Positions 7,921 to 15,699 of a stretch of 50,431 nucleotides of DNA are shown in pieces. Source of the DNA: CAYXDO01 sp964463485 (GTDB taxonomy: Bacteria > Myxococcota > Kuafuiibacteriia > Kuafuiibacteriales > Kuafuiibacteriaceae); the NCBI GenBank assembly GCA_964463485.1, contig CAYXDO010000075.1, positions 1-50,431 of the forward strand, given 5' to 3'. A program made the position numbers and the translations under genes. Under the pieces are notes generated by a model. It saw only the letters and a program-made list of their open reading frames with translations, was not told the origin of the DNA and made no database searches. The first letter of the stretch is position 1. The number at the start of each line of letters is the position of its first letter.

Positions 7921-8955
7921 TCATCGAGGCTCGGGCGTCCGCCGCAACGCCATACTCTCGAGGGTGAAGTGCGACCGAGTCACCGGCTCCTCCTGCCCAG
8001 CCGCGCGCTGTCCTAGAAGCTCTAGGTGCTGCTCCTCCCGAGCCTCTCGCTCGGGGCCCAGCAGCCCGGAGACGAACGCCGCCACGTCGAACGTCGAAGC
8101 TCGAGCGGGGACCGCCGCTGAAAGCTCGCGCGCGAAGGCACGGGCGCTGTCGGGCCTCTGCCCGGAGTCCGGGGACAAGGCGCGCAAGATCAGCGCCTCG
8201 AGCGCCTGCGGGACCTCCGGTCGATCGCGGCAAATGGTCTCGACCCCGCGATCGAGGGTCTGCCGAACCATGTCGATGGGCGCCGCCTTCGTGATATATC
8301 GTTTGAGCAGCAACGCTTCGAAAGCGATCACGCCAACCGCATACACATCCGTCTTTCGGTCCACCGAGCCTTGTCGGAGCTGCTCGGGCGCGACGTAACC
8401 GAGCGAACCGAGGACCTTGCCGGGAACCGTCTGCCAAGAGCGGACGTTCGACTTGGCCAAACCCAGGTCGATGAGTCGGACTCGCCCCTCGTCGCCGACG
8501 ACGAGGTTCTTGGGCGTCACGTCGCGGTGTACGAACCCGAACGAGCGACCCTCCAAATCCCGAGCTCCGTGCAGAGCTTCGAGCCCTTCCAGAGCTTGCC
8601 TGAGAAGCTCCGCGACGATGGGCACGGAGATTCGGACGCGCTCGCGCGCGGCCCGGGTGAGGATCTGAGCGAGTGTGAATCCAGGGACGTACTCCATGGC
8701 GATGAAGAGAGTGCCGAGCGCTTCGGCGATCTCATAGACCTGCACGAGCCACGGACTCTCGACCAAGCTCGCCACTTCGGCTTCGTGTCTGAATCGACGG
8801 ACGAATTGCTCGTCACTGGCAAGCGCCGGGTTGAGCACTTTCACGACGACCGGGACTTCGCGGCCTCGCCACCGAGCGAGGAAGGCCTCGCCCGTACCGC
8901 CCTTTCCAAGGGAGGCGACCAGGGTATAGGCGCCGACCGTCGTGGGGAGCTGCAC
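7921..8955 (-). CDS. Hanks-type serine/threonine protein kinase
   Basis: 344 residues from a GTG at 8955. The kinase fold spans about residues 8-275: glycine loop LGKGGTGEAF (16-25), catalytic Lys39 in VVVKVL, helix C Glu58, MEYV hinge (87-90), catalytic HRDVTPKN (143-150), the metal-binding triad as DLG (163-165) rather than DFG, and APEQ (189-192). All core catalytic residues are present, so it is probably active. The roughly 70 residues after the kinase are charged, and I see no membrane span or sensor domain, so it should be cytosolic. It stands alone, between a convergent membrane-protein gene and the macroglobulin gene 71 bases downstream. Confidence 0.92.
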   Translation of the reverse strand: MQLPTTVGAYTLVASLGKGGTGEAFLARWRGREVPVVVKVLNPALASDEQFVRRFRHEAEVASLVESPWLVQVYEIAEALGTLFIAMEYVPGFTLAQILTRAARERVRISVPIVAELLRQALEGLEALHGARDLEGRSFGFVHRDVTPKNLVVGDEGRVRLIDLGLAKSNVRSWQTVPGKVLGSLGYVAPEQLRQGSVDRKTDVYAVGVIAFEALLLKRYITKAAPIDMVRQTLDRGVETICRDRPEVPQALEALILRALSPDSGQRPDSARAFARELSAAVPARASTFDVAAFVSGLLGPEREAREEQHLELLGQRAAGQEEPVTRSHFTLESMALRRTPEPR

Positions 8956-9026
8956 CGAAGTATTTTACTCGATCGCGAGCGCGGGCACAGCGCGCCTCGA
9001 CTCCATGCCTTCGAATCGCGGGAAGC

Positions 9027-12000
9027 TCAGTTCGCTGCCACGACCCTCACCGTGTCGCTGGCGCTCCGACCGAAGGTCTCGGGCGCGTACATTTCCTCGG
9101 CGGCCGCGGGCGGCACGACAAACTCACCCGAGGTCGTCGCTCGCGCGACGTAAGTGTACGTGTAGGCACCCGGCCAGAGCTGCGTCGTGAAGGCCTCCAC
9201 TCGCTCGTCTCGTAAGTTCTGGTGCTGAAACCAGTGCATGGCCCACCAATGATACCCATAGGACTCACGCGCGGACCGGGCCGAGCCCATCGAGGTCTTT
9301 GCCAAGGCCGGATTGAGCGGCTCGAAGCCCGCGGGGAGCTTGTCCACCAGGGCGACGTGAAACCGCTGCGAGCTCGCTTGCATACTCAACGTCACCCGCA
9401 CCGACGCGCCCGCACGCACCGTCCACGTTCCGTCGGCCTCCCGCCTCACGTCTTTGAGATCGTCGACCGCCTCGTACACTCTCGACACCGCAAAACCTCG
9501 ATCGAGCGATGCGAGCGAGTAACCGACCGGCACGTACTTCATACCGAGTCGGTAGTACATGCGTCCCTGACCTTCCTTCGCCAGCACCAGCTCCTGCGTC
9601 GTTCCACCTCTCTTCACGACGGACATCGGAATCAGGAGATTCTGTCTGACGTTCGTTCGCCCCCGATACTCCTGCTCACCAGCGAACTGATCCCCAAGCC
9701 AGACCTGGGCAACGAAGTCAGGCGTGACGTTCTCGAAGGTCGAGAAATAGCGTTTCAGCGCGACCAGCACGAACACGTTCTCCTGGGTATTCGACCAACG
9801 GCCCTTCAACCGATGGGCCAAGAGCCCTCTGACGACCTTGGGGATCAACGGGTCGCTGGGGTCGCTCCCGATCAACCCGTCGAGCACCACGGCGTCCGTC
9901 CGGTGCTCCGAAGTCAGCAGCCACTCCCCCCCGGAGTCATATCGAGTGACGAAGTGGGCCCGCTCGGCCGTCTCGTCCACCCGATTTCGCAGGTTGCGCA
10001 ACAGCTCGCTTCGCACTTCGGGAGCCCCTGACTTGCCGAGCGCCGACAGCAGCCAGCCCTGCGCCTCGAGACTCAGCGCCTTGAGCCCATAGGCGCGGAA
10101 CGTGCCGCGCACCGGCTCCGTCACGTCCTCCCCCGAGAGCCCGCGAACATACAGCGCGTAAGCAACGAGCGCGCTCCGCGACGTCGGATCGAACGTGAAT
10201 TGGTGCCGCGCTTCGTACTGGGAGATGTTCCCCTCGATGTTCGCCAGATAACCGAGCCCCCTGGATCTCGTCACCGACGGAACCGTCACTCCTCCGAGCC
10301 GCGCTCGCTCCAAGGCATGAGTCACGTGGATCGAGACGTAGGGCACGGACTCGTCGTTCCAATAGTCCCAGCCCCCGTCTCCGTTTTGGCGGCGACGCAA
10401 GTCGTCTAGATCGCGCTCCATCGCGCTCGTGAGCTCGTCCTTGGGAGGCAAGCCCGGCGCATCGAACGCCTCCAGCACGTCCTTCAGCGACACGACACCG
10501 AGCAGCCTCGACGCGAGCTGTTCGGAACACTCATACGGGTACTGATAAAGATAAAGGAACGCATCGGTGAGCTCGGCCAACGCGGTCGCCGAGGTCGTCA
10601 CCTCCAACCCTCCAAAAGCCTCCGCGGCGCGCGGAGGTGGCACCACGCTGTGAACGATCGCTCCCGCGTCTATCGTCCCATACACCGCGAAAGCTTCGGC
10701 CGTAGCGGGAGTCCAGACGGGCAAACTCAGCTCCGCGGCGTCCTCGAGCGCGCCGGAGCTCACGATGAGTTGCATCTTCGCCCTCCCCGGGAGGACCGTC
10801 TCCACAGGGAACCTCACCTCGACCCGATCGCGCGGAGGCACCGAGATCGCCAGCCCCCGTGGGCCGGTCAGCTTCGCGTTCGCGACTCTCATCGCGATCT
10901 TGACGCCCATCGCCGTCTCGTCGAGGTTCTGAATCAGGACCGGGATTTCTGCACGGTCCCCATGATTCAGGAATCGCGGCGGCGACGGCCGCACCATCAA
11001 TCGTTTGCGCGCCTTGAGGGAAGACTCACCTTTTCCAAACTGCGTGGCGCCGTGGGCAGCGACCGCCATGATTCGATAACGAGTGAGCGAGTCGGGGAGC
11101 TCCACCTCGACTGTCGTCTTTCCATCCGCACCCGTGAGCAGCGTCGGCCGAAAGGCGAGCATCGCGTCGAACGACTTTCGGATCTTGAGCGGACCCTGAG
11201 TCTTGGAAGCCTGGGCTTGGTTCTTGTCGGCTTTGCCGGGAGCCATCGATCGCTTCTTTCCGCTCAGCTGTGCGTCCTTGGTTCGGCCGGCGCTCGGCGG
11301 CGAAGGCGTCGCGGCCTCGGCTTTCTCGACGGAGAGTCCGGCCGCGGCCTCCTCCGCGGGCCGTGCAGAGTCGTCGGCCGGACCCTCGTCCGCGAGCGCC
11401 TGCGTAGGCGGTCGAATCGGCTGGCCGCTGATCACGAGGTGGGCGCGGCTGTCTTCCATTCGCACTCGTTGAGCTCTGGGCGACAGGAACACCTCGAACG
11501 GATCAGGAAGCTGATAGCCGGCGAGCGCGAGCACAGCCTCGTCGGCCGCGATCAAGACGACCTCCGCACCCTTGACCGGCTTGCCCGCCGCGTCGGTGAC
11601 CGCCACGGAGATGCTGGTCTTGGAGCCGGGCTCGATCGCGTCGACCGCAGGCGACGGCAGCACTTTCAAAGTCCGTGCGTCCGGACGAATGGTGAGTTGA
11701 AGCTCTCCGCTCGCATAAGCGGGCCGAGGAGGCAGGGACTTATCCGCGATGCCCTCCGAATCGACGCGCGGAGCTTCGCCGAACGTGGTGACGGCCACTC
11801 GGAACCCGGGCGTGTCCGAGTCGCGGATCGGTATGGACGCGACGTATACGCCCCGGTCGATTCGAAAGCGCTCTTGGCTCACCAGCCCGGAACGATCGAT
11901 CACCAGCACACCCTCGGCGGGGCTGAAGGGGCTCTGGATCGCGATCTTGGCGGTCTCTCCGGCCGCATAAGTATCCTTGTCCGCAAGCACGAACACCTTC

Positions 12001-15000
12001 TGCTGCGTGAGCTGGCGATCGGCGCCCGGCTCGGGGCCGGCGATGTACACTCCGATCTCGGTCGAGGTAACGACTCGCTGACTCTGATCCCTGAGGACTC
12101 CGCGAATCATGAAGGTTCCGCCCTGGTGAGGGTGAAAGTTGCAGCGCGTGGGCTTCTCGATGGACCTGAAGACGCAAGTCTGCGCATCGGCCTCGACACG
12201 AACCCACCCGTCCTTGCCTTTGTTCACCGACCGAACCGCGAAGCCTCGCAGCTCGACAGCTTGCCCCGCGCGCAGCTGACCCTTCAAGTCACCCACCACG
12301 GTGTCGATCCCGAGCGACTCCCCGAGCTCCACGAAGGCGCGCTCTGCCCGCAGCCCGAGGTACAGCTCGGAGGGATGCACCTGGATCTCCGAGGTCGCAA
12401 CCCACTGCTGTTGATTGGTGTCTTTGACCGAAGCCTGGAGTGAGAAAGAGACCGGCCACGGCGGTGGGTCCCCGGTGAGCTCGATCTTCACCCGATGCAC
12501 CCCGTCCTTGGCCGTGCGGGCGCTCAACGCCTTGGCGGCCAAAGCGCTGGGTTCGAAGGGGCGCCCGCGACCCTTGAAGCGATAGGATATCTCGTCATCA
12601 TACTCTCCAAACCAGGAGCTCCAGACGGGCGGAGCTCGCCCGAAGACGTAGTCGGACAGGTTCGGGGGAGTGAACCGGCTCGCGCGAGCGGTCACCTGCC
12701 ACGCGGTGTCGGCGAACGGCAGCGGCCCTCCCGAGTAGTACTTGGCCGAGACCGGAACCACGACTTCTTTGCTCATCAAGTACGGCTCGTCGGGTGTGAT
12801 CTCCACCTCGAACTCCGGACGGCGAAACTCCTCGACTCGGAAGTTATGAGTATGAGTCGTACCGTCGGTGTCCTTGGGCGGGCTCTCGAGACTCAGCTGG
12901 AGGCTCGCTTGACCCAGGTTCATCTCGGTCGGCAGAGACAGCTCGAGCTCGAATCCGCCGCGTGCGTCGATCGCCGTCGCACCCTGTCCGATGGCGACCC
13001 ACTGCGCGTCCAGGACTTGATAAGTCAGCTTGCTCTCGGGCGCGAGGCGCGGCAGGGCGATGTCCCCACCCTTCCCGAGATAGAGCGAGCGTACCCATCC
13101 TTTGACCCGCACCTGCTCGCCCGGTTTGTAGAGCTTTCGGTCGTCGATCGAGTACCAAAGCAACCTGGAGATGGGCTTGGCCTGCACTTCCGGGAAGAAA
13201 TAGCCTGGGTGGAAGGTGGAGTCGCCGTCCGACTCCACCGACACGATCTGAGCGTTCGAGTGAAACGGAAACCGAACGAGGCCGTTGGCACCCGAGGTCT
13301 GCGTGGACGCGGGACCGTTGCTCCGCCGCAGTGAGACCTTGGCGCCTCGCACGGGCGCTCCGCCCTCGAGCTTGCTGGTGAATACGGCGAGCTCGTCGTC
13401 GTCGAGGTACGTGCTCAAACCAAGCCTGGTGACTTGGATCCAAGCTACGTGCGAGCGATTATAGTCGACGCCCTTGAACAGCAGCACGACATGGCCGAGG
13501 CCGCCGACGAGCGCTTCACCGAAGTCGACCTTCAGAGGCTTCCATTCGTCCCGCCCTCCGTCGAGCGACACCGTCTTGGAGCTCACCTTTACGCCGGGCA
13601 TGACGGCGGTCGCCCGAACCTCCGGGCGATAATCGAAAAAGCGCGAGACGAACTGGTCCAGATATTTTTCCCAGTCGGTCGGCGACAATCGGTAAATCTC
13701 GACGTCGATCCTGGCGTGATTCATCGACTTGACCTCATACGAGCGCGGCGCGTGAGGGTCGAGGACGAGCATCCGCGAGTGAGTTGGGTCGAGGCGGGGC
13801 TCCGGGGCCGGATGGTCGTTGGTTTCGAACACGAAGCTGCGATTCCCGCCCAAACGCTGTCCCCACACGTCCCGAAGCGACTCCGGGACCTCGACCGAGT
13901 ATCTCGTCCTCGGAGCTGGGTTTCCGGTCCCCTGAATCGACGCGCCAGACGCGGAGACGACGAGCTTCTCGAAGCTTGGGCTCACGCGAATTTGCGCGGC
14001 GTCGAACGCCTTCGGATCGACGCCGTTGGACAGCGACGCGACCCACCCGCTCCCCGGGTTCGGCCGGCACTCATAAGCGGTGCAGCCGAAGTGAGTCACT
14101 CGAAACGGCGGGTATGTCGAAAATTGGAACTCACCTCCCGGCCCGAGCAGCGGCCCGTGGACTGAGGGAACTCCGCCAGCCACTCGAACCGTCACGCTGG
14201 CGTTGGGGTTGAGCTTCCTGTCGAGCTTCAAGATCACGGTAGTCGCCGGTTCCGAGCCAGGCTTCACTCGTCGAAACGGAATCGTCTGATTTTGCGACCG
14301 AATCGAGATCAGCGGCAGCACGGCGCTGGCATGAACGGGCTGAGCGAAGTAGACCTGGATCTCGGGATCGAGGCCGTTCTGGTCACCTCCAGGGCTCCCC
14401 CCGGAGAACGAGTTTCGCGGCGTCTCGAAGCTCATTTCGAACGGAGCACCCATTTGATTTCCCAGAGCCGACCGAGTCCCCGCAGGTACTCGGACCACAT
14501 AGCGAGTCGCGAGCCTCAACTCTGGCTTCGGCAGGAATTGGAGAGTCTGGGTGTCGAGCCACCGCCACTCCCCTTCGGCCGAAGGGGAGATCGTCGCTGG
14601 CGCGCGGTTCGCACTCACCACGTCCACGGACGACAAAGGAACCATGGGCGCAGAGAACGCGAGCGTGACGACCGGGACGTATCCGACTTCTCCCTGCGGC
14701 GTGTGCCGGAGGATCTTCAACGGCTCGACCAGGACCTTCGCGATCGACGACATCGGCTTCGGCTTTTGAGCCACCGGCGGAAACGGCGTGGTGACGTCCG
14801 CGCCGGCCCGGGGCCGCTTCAGGCTCGTGGGCCTAAACGCAAACTCCCTGGCCTCGGAGGCGTCCAGGTCCGGGAGCCGCCCGAGCAACGCCTCGACCTC
14901 GGCGTCGGTCAGCGGCTCGGGAGCGGCCGTGTGCGGCTTGGCGGTGAGCTCCGGCGACACCGGCGCGTCCGAGAGCTTGAAATCAACCGCCTGCGCCCAC

Positions 15001-15164
15001 GGGTTCGCCGCAAAAAGAACCTCCGCGCCCGCGACAGGCCTGGCCTCGACCTCTTGGGCCCCAGGCTGAGTAGCGCCCGAGGTGCCTACACTGCTCTCCA
15101 GACAAGCCAGGCATCCGATGGCGACCATCCAAGGGCCGCGAAGAACGAAGCGTCGGGTCTTCAC
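9027..15164 (-). CDS. Bacterial alpha-2-macroglobulin family lipoprotein
   Basis: A giant envelope protein of 2,045 residues from the GTG at 15164 (the frame is open to another GTG at 15188). A basic, hydrophobic leader ends in cysteines (AIGC/CLAC), suggesting lipidation. The order fits the family: repeated Ig-like MG domains, an MG2-type segment (YSIDDRKLYKPGEQVRVKGW), a long low-complexity Ala/Pro/Lys stretch that may be bait-like, then the thioester motif CSEQ in YPYECSEQ (Cys at about 1546) inside an alpha/alpha toroid, and a receptor-binding-like end. Family members trap invading proteases. The PBP1c gene that often accompanies this family is not in the window. Confidence 0.9.
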   Translation of the reverse strand: MKTRRFVLRGPWMVAIGCLACLESSVGTSGATQPGAQEVEARPVAGAEVLFAANPWAQAVDFKLSDAPVSPELTAKPHTAAPEPLTDAEVEALLGRLPDLDASEAREFAFRPTSLKRPRAGADVTTPFPPVAQKPKPMSSIAKVLVEPLKILRHTPQGEVGYVPVVTLAFSAPMVPLSSVDVVSANRAPATISPSAEGEWRWLDTQTLQFLPKPELRLATRYVVRVPAGTRSALGNQMGAPFEMSFETPRNSFSGGSPGGDQNGLDPEIQVYFAQPVHASAVLPLISIRSQNQTIPFRRVKPGSEPATTVILKLDRKLNPNASVTVRVAGGVPSVHGPLLGPGGEFQFSTYPPFRVTHFGCTAYECRPNPGSGWVASLSNGVDPKAFDAAQIRVSPSFEKLVVSASGASIQGTGNPAPRTRYSVEVPESLRDVWGQRLGGNRSFVFETNDHPAPEPRLDPTHSRMLVLDPHAPRSYEVKSMNHARIDVEIYRLSPTDWEKYLDQFVSRFFDYRPEVRATAVMPGVKVSSKTVSLDGGRDEWKPLKVDFGEALVGGLGHVVLLFKGVDYNRSHVAWIQVTRLGLSTYLDDDELAVFTSKLEGGAPVRGAKVSLRRSNGPASTQTSGANGLVRFPFHSNAQIVSVESDGDSTFHPGYFFPEVQAKPISRLLWYSIDDRKLYKPGEQVRVKGWVRSLYLGKGGDIALPRLAPESKLTYQVLDAQWVAIGQGATAIDARGGFELELSLPTEMNLGQASLQLSLESPPKDTDGTTHTHNFRVEEFRRPEFEVEITPDEPYLMSKEVVVPVSAKYYSGGPLPFADTAWQVTARASRFTPPNLSDYVFGRAPPVWSSWFGEYDDEISYRFKGRGRPFEPSALAAKALSARTAKDGVHRVKIELTGDPPPWPVSFSLQASVKDTNQQQWVATSEIQVHPSELYLGLRAERAFVELGESLGIDTVVGDLKGQLRAGQAVELRGFAVRSVNKGKDGWVRVEADAQTCVFRSIEKPTRCNFHPHQGGTFMIRGVLRDQSQRVVTSTEIGVYIAGPEPGADRQLTQQKVFVLADKDTYAAGETAKIAIQSPFSPAEGVLVIDRSGLVSQERFRIDRGVYVASIPIRDSDTPGFRVAVTTFGEAPRVDSEGIADKSLPPRPAYASGELQLTIRPDARTLKVLPSPAVDAIEPGSKTSISVAVTDAAGKPVKGAEVVLIAADEAVLALAGYQLPDPFEVFLSPRAQRVRMEDSRAHLVISGQPIRPPTQALADEGPADDSARPAEEAAAGLSVEKAEAATPSPPSAGRTKDAQLSGKKRSMAPGKADKNQAQASKTQGPLKIRKSFDAMLAFRPTLLTGADGKTTVEVELPDSLTRYRIMAVAAHGATQFGKGESSLKARKRLMVRPSPPRFLNHGDRAEIPVLIQNLDETAMGVKIAMRVANAKLTGPRGLAISVPPRDRVEVRFPVETVLPGRAKMQLIVSSGALEDAAELSLPVWTPATAEAFAVYGTIDAGAIVHSVVPPPRAAEAFGGLEVTTSATALAELTDAFLYLYQYPYECSEQLASRLLGVVSLKDVLEAFDAPGLPPKDELTSAMERDLDDLRRRQNGDGGWDYWNDESVPYVSIHVTHALERARLGGVTVPSVTRSRGLGYLANIEGNISQYEARHQFTFDPTSRSALVAYALYVRGLSGEDVTEPVRGTFRAYGLKALSLEAQGWLLSALGKSGAPEVRSELLRNLRNRVDETAERAHFVTRYDSGGEWLLTSEHRTDAVVLDGLIGSDPSDPLIPKVVRGLLAHRLKGRWSNTQENVFVLVALKRYFSTFENVTPDFVAQVWLGDQFAGEQEYRGRTNVRQNLLIPMSVVKRGGTTQELVLAKEGQGRMYYRLGMKYVPVGYSLASLDRGFAVSRVYEAVDDLKDVRREADGTWTVRAGASVRVTLSMQASSQRFHVALVDKLPAGFEPLNPALAKTSMGSARSARESYGYHWWAMHWFQHQNLRDERVEAFTTQLWPGAYTYTYVARATTSGEFVVPPAAAEEMYAPETFGRSASDTVRVVAAN

Positions 15165-15184
15165 GACCCTCCCATACTCCCATC

Positions 15185-15519
15185 TCACGTCGCATGGAAC
15201 GGACGACGACCGATTTCGATCTCACCTTCACTTCGGTAGATCCGGCGACTCGGCTCGGAACAGGTGACCCGACCCTCCGACCACGATGGAGCCGCTCGGA
15301 GCCGTTCCTTCGACTTCGCCCAGGCGGCGTGGACGCCCGCAGCGAGCTCGGCAAATTCCGGCAACCTGCCAAGCCGGAACTTCGTCGCAATCTCCCACGC
15401 CGACGCCGCGCTTACGTAGACGTCGTTTGCCGGGTCAGTGAGGGCGCGACGCGCGGCCTCCGGGAGCTTTGGATCTTCGGCCAGCCACCAAGGAGCGCAT
15501 GGGCGTCGAGCAGCCTCAC
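15185..15519 (-). pseudogene. Frameshifted, truncated PIN-domain (VapC-type) toxin relic
   Basis: A GTG at 15519-15517, overlapping the antitoxin stop, begins LLDAHALL as in VapC toxins. The reading then breaks: the expected LLWWLAEDP continues only in another frame, consistent with loss of one T near forward positions 15487-15495. The second frame keeps clear PIN sequence (ALTDPANDVYVSAASAWEIATK, a conserved Glu within it) to about 15300, then turns into unrelated sequence. The C-terminal part with the remaining acidic residues is missing. It ends against the macroglobulin start. The identity rests on the conserved N-terminal half, and it should be inactive. Confidence 0.7.
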
Positions 15520-15629
15520 TTCTCGCCGATCCAGGCAGCGAGCTCGTCGGCGGGCAGCGGCTCGAAGAACGCGTCATCGACGTGCGACCCTTTGTACCGG
15601 GTCCAGCCGCCAAGTCGGTTCTCTGAGTT
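15516..15629 (-). pseudogene. C-terminal remnant of a Phd/VapB-like antitoxin
   Basis: The last 37 or so codons of an antitoxin frame: RYKGSHVDDAFFEPLPADEL, then an Ala/Trp helix, and a stop that overlaps the PIN relic's GTG by 4 bases (GTGA). The acidic D..FF.PLP..EL tail is typical of antitoxins that neutralise PIN toxins. No antitoxin DNA-binding part is found upstream; instead the sequence runs into the start of the RCC1 gene on the other strand, so the 5' part has been lost. Short, but its coupling to the PIN relic supports it. Confidence 0.6.
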
Positions 15630-15699
15630 CGCAGTGCGCACTCGGGCTCGGTTGCGGTTTGGAGTTGACACGACGTGGCCCGAAACCGAACTCTCGGTC

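Noticed and set aside
10650..12443. 597-codon plus-strand open frame opposite the macroglobulin gene
   Set aside because: Arg/His-rich translation with no domain pattern; it mirrors the strongly G/C-biased codons of the real gene on the other strand.
12495..13334. 279-codon plus-strand open frame opposite the macroglobulin gene
   Set aside because: Same antisense shadow; the minus-strand reading has clear macroglobulin domains through this stretch.
15469..15699. Longer version of the RCC1 gene starting at 15469
   Set aside because: This part is antisense to the recognisable antitoxin/PIN relic and would bury the lipoprotein signal inside the protein.
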